Below, piece by piece: positions 13,513 to 18,944 of a stretch of 18,944 nucleotides of DNA. Position 1 is the first letter of the stretch. Each line of letters starts with the position of its first letter. The notes beneath the pieces were generated by a model that ran no database searches, had not been told where the DNA came from, and was given only the letters and a program-made list of their open reading frames with translations. Source of the stretch: Syntrophomonadaceae bacterium (lineage in GTDB: Bacteria > Bacillota > Dethiobacteria > DTU022); NCBI GenBank assembly GCA_007131435.1, contig SLQM01000058.1, positions 1-18,944 on the forward strand. Direction: 5' to 3'. The translations under genes and the position numbers were made by a program.

Positions 13513-14994
13513 ATGAAGCCATGGTCTGTTCAAAGGGTGCCTGCAGGTAAAAATATAAAAAGAAAAAAACCTGCAAAACGGAATAATATATTTATGATAG
13601 TTAAGTTATGGCTTCGGGGAAAAAGATTTCGGGAGTCATATTTTGCTGCTACCGCTTCAGCATTAATTATATTTTCCCTTGGCACTTTTAATTATTTTAG
13701 CAACTTTCTTTATGTGGTAATGATCAATGAACGAGAAGTTGGAGCAGTCAATGATGCGCGTGAGATAGAAGATTTTATCTTTGATTTGACTCTCCGTTCT
13801 GAAAACCTTTATGGTTTAAGGATGGAGGTCGGTGACACTATAGAACTTGTCCGTGAATTCAGGCCTGATGATGAACCGGCAGTTGAAAGTGTGCAGCAGG
13901 CTATTCGTCAGAGAATGACTTTATTTGCCGAAGCTTATATGATTACCGCTGATGGAAGTCCTTTAGTTCCAATAAACAGTGAAGAGGGCCTGGAGATTGT
14001 TGTTTCTTTGATCAAAGAAACATATGTGAGCGACAAACATGGATCCAGGCTGATTAACGCCATAATCAAGGAAGAGTTGGGGCTTGAAGCTTGCCTGGTT
14101 GATCCTGGCAGGGTTTATGAGCCGGAAACAGCTGCCGCATTTATAGTTAATCTTAACCTAAACAACGCAGGCCAGTCAAAAGATTCAATTGAACTTGCCA
14201 GTCGTTCTTCACGGGAAAGCCGTAAAATTCACAGTGACTATTATTACAACAGTTTTAGCCCTTATAGTGGAAACGGGTTTTTTGAGTATGAAGCAGAAAA
14301 TATGAGTGCTGCGGTTCCATTAACCGAGAACGGGTTAAATGTACAAACTATAGAAGAAACTGTAATTGTCGAAAACATACCTTTTGCTACTGATTATCTC
14401 TATGACGAAGAGATGTGGATAGTGCAAAGCGAAGTTTTAGATCCTGGCGAAGAAGGGAAACTGCAGCTTGTATACCTTGTTACAAGGCTAAACGGTGTTG
14501 AGATCGAAAGAGAAAAAATTAGTGAAACAGTTTTGAAAGAACCGGTCAGCCAGATTAAAGTCGTTGGAACAGCGCAGGTTCCATCAGTTGGCACAGGGCA
14601 ATTTATCTGGCCTGTCGACGGCGGAGGAGAAGTAACTCCTGGAAGAGGCTTTAGCGCCTGGCATACTGGAATAGATATTGGCGGTGAATTGGGTACGAAT
14701 ATCCTTGCTGCTGACTCAGGGGTAGTCTGGTTTTCCGGAAGGGGCGGATCCCAGGGCAATTATATCATTATCTATCATGGACAGTATTGGACCATGTACC
14801 TTCATAATGATGTAAACCTGGTTAACAAGGGTGATGCTGTAGAACAGGGTGATATTATAGCCAGGCTTGGATCAACAGGCCGTTCTACCGGACCTCACCT
14901 GCATTTTGAGGTGCGGCGTGATGATGGAACCGGGGAATGGCACACCTACTTCCAGCATAAGCCTGTTGATCCACTCAGATTTTTTAGCCCCTAA
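13513..14994 (+). CDS. Membrane-anchored M23 peptidase with G5 domain
   Basis: This 493-residue protein has a very basic cytoplasmic N terminus, one membrane segment at about 42-70, and an extracytoplasmic region beginning MINEREVGAVND (70-81). A G5 domain follows at about 276-352 (VQTIEETVIVENIPFATDY ... VVGT), then a C-terminal M23 domain at about 362-490. Zinc-site residues are intact: H384 and D388 (HTGID), H431 (MYLH), H462 and H464 (PHLHFEV). G5 domains are thought to bind glycan, so the protein likely hydrolyses peptidoglycan cross-links outside the membrane. Unlike many relatives no LysM repeat is evident. AGAAAGGA (13497-13504) is the ribosome site. It lies just upstream of walRK, whose known regulon is wall hydrolases. 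Confidence 0.92.
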   Translation: MKPWSVQRVPAGKNIKRKKPAKRNNIFMIVKLWLRGKRFRESYFAATASALIIFSLGTFNYFSNFLYVVMINEREVGAVNDAREIEDFIFDLTLRSENLYGLRMEVGDTIELVREFRPDDEPAVESVQQAIRQRMTLFAEAYMITADGSPLVPINSEEGLEIVVSLIKETYVSDKHGSRLINAIIKEELGLEACLVDPGRVYEPETAAAFIVNLNLNNAGQSKDSIELASRSSRESRKIHSDYYYNSFSPYSGNGFFEYEAENMSAAVPLTENGLNVQTIEETVIVENIPFATDYLYDEEMWIVQSEVLDPGEEGKLQLVYLVTRLNGVEIEREKISETVLKEPVSQIKVVGTAQVPSVGTGQFIWPVDGGGEVTPGRGFSAWHTGIDIGGELGTNILAADSGVVWFSGRGGSQGNYIIIYHGQYWTMYLHNDVNLVNKGDAVEQGDIIARLGSTGRSTGPHLHFEVRRDDGTGEWHTYFQHKPVDPLRFFSP

Positions 14995-15011
14995 AATATT
15001 AGAAGAAAACT

Positions 15012-15043
15012 AATAGCCCTTCCCTTTTGAGGGAAGGGCTATT
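15012..15043 (+). terminator. Perfect 13-bp hairpin between the M23-G5 gene and walR, probable terminator
   Basis: AATAGCCCTTCCC (15012-15024) pairs perfectly with GGGAAGGGCTATT (15031-15043) across the loop TTTTGA. The position, 17 bases after the M23-G5 stop, suits a terminator, but the tail CTTGATG lacks a real T-tract. Read on the other strand the tail is T-richer. It may act as a weak terminator or attenuator, or protect the upstream mRNA. Confidence 0.6.
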
Positions 15044-15130
15044 CTTGATGCACATGCTATTATGCTATTAAAGGATTTTAATTTAAATGGTCGAAATTAT
15101 TGTCAATCATATTCCTGGAGTGGTAAAAAA

Positions 15131-15826
15131 GTGACGGCTAAAGTGCTGGTTGTTGATGATGAAAAGCCGATTGTAGAAATTTTGAAATACAACCTGGAAA
15201 AAGAGGGTTACCAGGTCATTACAGCTTTTAATGGTGAAGAAGCGCTTTCACTGGTTGAGACCGAGAACCCTGATGTTGTTGTGCTGGATATCATGCTGCC
15301 GCTCAAGGATGGTTTCACGGTCTGCAGGGAAATAAGGGAATCAATGGATCTGCCGATAATAATGTTAACCGCCAAGGAGATGGAAATTGACAAAGTGCTG
15401 GGGCTTGAACTCGGCGCTGATGATTACGTAACCAAACCTTTCAGTTCCAGGGAGGTTATAGCACGAATTAAGGCTATACTTAGACGAAGCAAAGCAGGTA
15501 AGGGTAAAGAAGGTTATGATAAAGGCAGCTTAACGGAAGGTTTGCTCAGAGTCGACCTGGATGAAGTACAGGTTTACAACCAGGATATGGTAGTTGACTT
15601 AACGCAGCGTGAATTTAACCTGCTGGTACACCTGATGCTTAAGCCCGGTTATGTTTTTAGCCGGGAGCAGCTCCTTGATCAGGTATGGGGCTACGATTAT
15701 ATAGGTGATGATCGAACTGTAGATGTGACAATTCGACGTTTACGTGAAAAGCTAGAAATAAATCCAGCGAAGCCGGAGTATATACATACAAAAAGGGGTG
15801 TCGGCTATTACTTTAAGCGGAGGTAG
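15131..15826 (+). CDS. walR: WalR, response regulator of the WalRK wall-homeostasis system
   Basis: WalR (YycF) is the OmpR-class regulator that controls peptidoglycan hydrolase genes in Bacillota. From GTG 15131 the product has 231 residues, close to the usual 235. The receiver domain shows the acidic pocket D9/D10, phospho-acceptor D53 (VLDIMLP), T80 and K102 (TKPF). The winged-helix domain contains LTQREFNLLVHLM, VWGYDYIGDDRTVDVTIRRLREKLE and the terminal YIHTKRGVGYYFKR. GGAGTGG (15117-15123) supports the GTG start. An upstream in-frame ATG (15062) would add 23 residues unlike any WalR. The end overlaps walK by 29 bases. No clear promoter was found in front of it. Confidence 0.96.
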   Translation: MTAKVLVVDDEKPIVEILKYNLEKEGYQVITAFNGEEALSLVETENPDVVVLDIMLPLKDGFTVCREIRESMDLPIIMLTAKEMEIDKVLGLELGADDYVTKPFSSREVIARIKAILRRSKAGKGKEGYDKGSLTEGLLRVDLDEVQVYNQDMVVDLTQREFNLLVHLMLKPGYVFSREQLLDQVWGYDYIGDDRTVDVTIRRLREKLEINPAKPEYIHTKRGVGYYFKRR

Positions 15827-17621
15827 GTTTTTTAACAGCCTCCAGTGGAAAATTATATTTATCTATATGCTGCTGATACTTTTTTCACTGCAATTAATTA
15901 GTGTGTATCTTGTTCAGTCACTGGAGCAATATTATTTACGTAATTACAAAGAAAGCCTTGAAAACCAGGCCAGGCTGCTTTCTGTTTTTATGCAGCCAGG
16001 TTTTATTGAGGGACAGGCTCTGGCTGAAGATACGGTAAGATTGACTCGTGAGTTCCGGGATTTACATGAAATGGAAATAATCATATTGGATAATTTTGCC
16101 AATGTGATTGGAACATCCGGAAGCCAGGCTCTCATTGGCCGAAGATTGATTCGTGACGAAATCACCAGGGCTCTTGCAGGCAATCTTAGTGATGATGTAC
16201 GCTTTGATCCTGAAAACCAGGAACGCCGCTACTTTCTTGCTTATCCAATTATTAATGATGGTAACACTATTGGGGTTGTATATCTCAGCGGTTCTCTTCA
16301 ACCCGTGGATGATACTTTAAATGAAGTGAAAAATATTTTACTTACCGGTGTTGCTTTAGCTCTTACTATTAGTCTTTTACTTGGGGCTGTTCTGACAAGA
16401 ACTATCACCATGCCTATCAAGGCAGTAACTGATCAAGCTTACTATATGGCACGAGGAGACTTTTCCCGATCGATAAAAGTTGACACTGCAGATGAGATCG
16501 GAAGGCTGGGTGAAACTTTTAATTATTTGGCCAGCCAGCTAAGTCATACCCTGGATGAAATGTCATCAGAGAAAAGTAAGGTTGAAGCTATTATTAATAA
16601 TATGAGTGACGGTATTGTAGCCCTTGATGGACAGGGGCATTTAATTCAGATTAATCCAGCGGCCAAAAGTCTTATAAAGAAGCTGCAGTTCCAGGTGCCT
16701 GCATTAAACAGGTCAGGTTTTACGCTGCTCAGAAGCTTGATTGGGGCAGAAGATATGCGAAGTTTTATCCGAAAACAAAAACCTCTAACAGCAGAGATAA
16801 CCGGTGGTTCGCCGGAATATATTATGGAAGTTAAAATTGCTCCTTTTAAAGTTGACAAGGGGAAGCTTGACGGCACATTAATTGTTTTGCATGATATTAC
16901 AAGGGAAAGAGAGCTTACAAAAAGACAGGAAGAATTTGTTGCAGATGTTTCGCATGAACTACGCACTCCTTTAACAACTGTTAAAAGTTACGTGGAAACT
17001 TTGTTAGACGGGGCAGCAGAGGATCAGTCGGTAAGAAAGAGATTTTTAGATATTTTGGCCACTGAAACAGATCGAATGGTAACAATGGTAAAGGATTTGC
17101 TGGTACTGTCGAGAATGGATTCTAGCCAGGTTTTTTGGGACCGTGCCGAGGTTGCCCTCTACGATATTGCAGTTGAAGCAGTTGATCAGTTAAAGCATAA
17201 GGTTAGATTTAAGATTCCCAGGATCGAAGTAAATATAAACCCATGTGATCTTCAGATATATGCAGATCGTGATAAAGTTATGAGAGTTTTTTCTAACTTG
17301 CTCAATAATGCGATCAGGTATACTGATCAGGATGGTGAAGTCAGGATTAGCAGTGAAGTTGAAGGGCAGTTTGCTGTTATTGCCATTTCAGATACCGGTA
17401 GCGGCATTCCAGAGGACGAACTTCCCCGTGTTTTTGAACGTTTTTACAGGGTTGAGAAAACGCGCAGCCGTGATTTTGGAGGAACAGGGCTTGGTTTATC
17501 GATTGCCCGCAAAGTTGTTGAAGGGCATGGTGGCAGTATTTGGATTGAAAGCCAGGTTGAAGTTGGAACAAAGGTATTATTCACCCTTCCTCTATCCAAA
17601 AGCAGCGAGGGGCAGTTATAA
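15798..17621 (+). CDS. walK: WalK, sensor histidine kinase
   Basis: WalK (YycG) senses the state of the wall and phosphorylates WalR. The 607 residues show membrane segment 1 (about 17-39), an extracytoplasmic sensor region (40-178), segment 2 (about 179-201), HAMP (201-252), PAS (256-370), HisKA with SHELRTPL and phospho-acceptor H386, and the ATPase domain with NLLNNAIRYT (500-509), DTGSGIP (532-538) and GGTGLGLSIA (561-570). The GTG start at 15798 lies 29 bases inside walR and has little ribosome site of its own. A strong GGAGGT (15819-15824) sits downstream with no start codon after it, and the next ATG (15867) would clip the conserved FFNSLQWKII. Confidence 0.96.
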   Translation: MSAITLSGGRFFNSLQWKIIFIYMLLILFSLQLISVYLVQSLEQYYLRNYKESLENQARLLSVFMQPGFIEGQALAEDTVRLTREFRDLHEMEIIILDNFANVIGTSGSQALIGRRLIRDEITRALAGNLSDDVRFDPENQERRYFLAYPIINDGNTIGVVYLSGSLQPVDDTLNEVKNILLTGVALALTISLLLGAVLTRTITMPIKAVTDQAYYMARGDFSRSIKVDTADEIGRLGETFNYLASQLSHTLDEMSSEKSKVEAIINNMSDGIVALDGQGHLIQINPAAKSLIKKLQFQVPALNRSGFTLLRSLIGAEDMRSFIRKQKPLTAEITGGSPEYIMEVKIAPFKVDKGKLDGTLIVLHDITRERELTKRQEEFVADVSHELRTPLTTVKSYVETLLDGAAEDQSVRKRFLDILATETDRMVTMVKDLLVLSRMDSSQVFWDRAEVALYDIAVEAVDQLKHKVRFKIPRIEVNINPCDLQIYADRDKVMRVFSNLLNNAIRYTDQDGEVRISSEVEGQFAVIAISDTGSGIPEDELPRVFERFYRVEKTRSRDFGGTGLGLSIARKVVEGHGGSIWIESQVEVGTKVLFTLPLSKSSEGQL

Positions 17622-18944
17622 TGGCAGAAAAAATTAAAACAGCGATATTACTATTACTTGTATGCTCAAGCCTGTTTTTGACTCACCAGCTATGGTATGG
17701 TCAGAGTCCGGCACAGCCTCTGGCAGAAGATATTTATGAACGGATTGAGGTTGAAAGTCCTCGCCCCATGGAAGAGATTGTTACTCCCTCAAGAATAATT
17801 GTCTACCAGGGTAATTCAGCCTACCAGTTCAGGCTGGGTGAAGAGGACTTTAATAGCTTATGGGATATTAATTCTACTATTATGCAGGATTATGAGAACT
17901 TCACTGTTGCTAATGAAGATACAGTACCAGATTCACTAAGCACTTTTGCAGCTTTTTATTTTAAGCCTCCCCTACCTGTTGGATCTGATCAACCATGGCT
18001 TCCAGGTATGGAATATCTGCCCGTTGACATAATTAAAATTAAAACTTATGAGAACGATTACTGGTTGATATTATATGAAAATGCAACAGAAGCTGAGTTA
18101 ACCTTTAACATCTCTGCTGAGCAAGTGGAACCGCTATTGACAGCGATTAGCGATCTGCAGAACCTGGATAGGATCAGCTATATAGAACTAACGGATAACA
18201 TTGTTGCGGATCTTGTTGAAGGTAACCTGAGTGTACGCAGCAGCTTGTATGTTCCGCAGGATCCGGTTTATCTGAGCAATATAATGCTTGATCCTGAAGT
18301 TATAGATCGCGATAATCTTTTGCGATCATTTTTTGTTGATTTAAACCTGGCCAGGGTTATAGAAGAAAAAGAAGATGGACTGATCTATACAGATGGAGAA
18401 AAAGGGCTGCGTATTACCACCAAGGGGCTTGCTTATTCTGCACCAAGGCTTGAAGAAGGCCAGACCACCATTTCTTACCCTGAAGCCCTTTTAAACTGCA
18501 GCAACCTGATCAGCCATCATGGCGGGTGGCCTGATGACCTGCGACTTGAAGATTTTACTTATACCAGTCGCAATAATGGTTCAAATTATACTGCAAGCTG
18601 GCAAAAATATTACAGTGGGTATCCTTTAATTACAAAAATGCCTACCAGGCTGTCATTCAACGATCGAGGCCTGATTCATTACAGCAGATCTATTTATTCC
18701 CCTGCAGCCCCACTGGAAGAAGAACTTTTTGAAGCTGCTTCATGGAGCGAAGCTCTAAAGACGGCTATTAGTATAATTGCCCTGGAACACCCTGGCTCGG
18801 AGTCAGATTTACGTGTTGAAAGGATCCAGCTTGTTTATGTGGTATCAGGGTCAAGCTCTGCTCCTTTAGGAGTTCCGGCCTGGCAGTTAATTATTAATGG
18901 CGAAAATATTTACCTGGATGCTCAGACTCTCGAACCATTTCAGG
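17621..18944 (+). CDS. yycH: YycH/WalH-like regulator of WalK (cut by window end)
   Basis: The frame opens with ATG 17621, sharing one base with the walK stop (TAATG), and stays open for 441 codons to the window edge. It has a short N-terminal membrane anchor at about 6-22 (KTAILLLLVCSSLFLTHQLW) and an otherwise soluble, extracytoplasmic sequence. In Bacillus, YycH and YycI are membrane-anchored proteins that modulate WalK through its membrane segments; in Staphylococcus they activate it. The assignment rests on position, topology and length (YycH is about 450 residues) plus general resemblance, as this family diverges quickly. A yycH-yycI fusion cannot be excluded without the end. Confidence 0.8.
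   Translation, partial: MAEKIKTAILLLLVCSSLFLTHQLWYGQSPAQPLAEDIYERIEVESPRPMEEIVTPSRIIVYQGNSAYQFRLGEEDFNSLWDINSTIMQDYENFTVANEDTVPDSLSTFAAFYFKPPLPVGSDQPWLPGMEYLPVDIIKIKTYENDYWLILYENATEAELTFNISAEQVEPLLTAISDLQNLDRISYIELTDNIVADLVEGNLSVRSSLYVPQDPVYLSNIMLDPEVIDRDNLLRSFFVDLNLARVIEEKEDGLIYTDGEKGLRITTKGLAYSAPRLEEGQTTISYPEALLNCSNLISHHGGWPDDLRLEDFTYTSRNNGSNYTASWQKYYSGYPLITKMPTRLSFNDRGLIHYSRSIYSPAAPLEEELFEAASWSEALKTAISIIALEHPGSESDLRVERIQLVYVVSGSSSAPLGVPAWQLIINGENIYLDAQTLEPFQ

Noticed and set aside
15062..15130. Upstream ATG giving walR 23 more residues
   Set aside because: The extra residues do not resemble any response-regulator N terminus, and GTG 15131 has a good ribosome site and gives the usual length.
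1..18944. oriC, CRISPR arrays, tRNA/rRNA genes, insertion sequences or phage genes
   Set aside because: No DnaA-box cluster, repeat-spacer pattern, cloverleaf, transposase or phage protein was seen; the genes form a continuous core block on one strand.

Overview
The window is a compact, single-stranded block of core genes from the origin-proximal part of a Bacillota (Firmicutes) chromosome, most likely class Clostridia. The evidence is the gene order mnmE-rsmG-noc-parA-parB ... ychF-rpsF-ssb-rpsR-rplI-dnaB ... walR-walK-yycH, which follows the left flank of oriC in Bacillus and its relatives. WalRK/YycH and a Noc-type ParB paralog are Bacillota hallmarks, and strong GGAGG ribosome sites with many TTG/GTG starts fit. 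All supported genes lie on the + strand. I see no insertion sequence, phage gene, CRISPR array, tRNA or rRNA. No dnaA, rpmH or clear DnaA-box cluster is present, so oriC itself should lie upstream of the window.

Region 1 (1-3843) is tRNA modification and chromosome segregation: the 3' end of mnmE, rsmG, noc, parA and parB, then two perfect 16-bp parS sites just after parB. mnmG, usually between mnmE and rsmG, is absent. Region 2 (about 3844-8572) begins with an extended -10 promoter and encodes a membrane-anchored M23 endopeptidase-like protein, a bactofilin, an adenylate kinase outside its usual ribosomal-protein operon, a DUF951 zinc-ribbon-like protein, the GTPase/ATPase YchF and an AI-2E-family membrane protein.

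Region 3 (8573-10005) is the rpsF-ssb-rpsR operon, with its own sigma-A-like promoter, a structured leader that may be an autoregulatory site, an S6 protein with a long acidic tail, and a strong intrinsic terminator. Region 4 (10006-13308) holds rplI, dnaB and, two bases after dnaB, a COG2509-type FAD-dependent dehydrogenase. Region 5 (13305-18944) is cell-wall homeostasis: a near-consensus promoter, a 180-base leader, a second membrane-anchored M23 protein with a G5 domain, a perfect 13-bp hairpin, then walR-walK-yycH, the last gene running off the window.

The theme is segregation (ParABS, Noc), replication (SSB, DnaB), translation (S6, S18, L9, YchF) and wall remodelling (two M23 proteins, bactofilin, WalRK). 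Most of this is conserved and well described. The points most worth a second look are the ParABS/parS next to M23-bactofilin, the Noc without a visible membrane-targeting helix, the acidic S6 tail, the rpsF leader, the dnaB-linked FAD/cysteine protein, and the absence of mnmG and purA from their usual slots.
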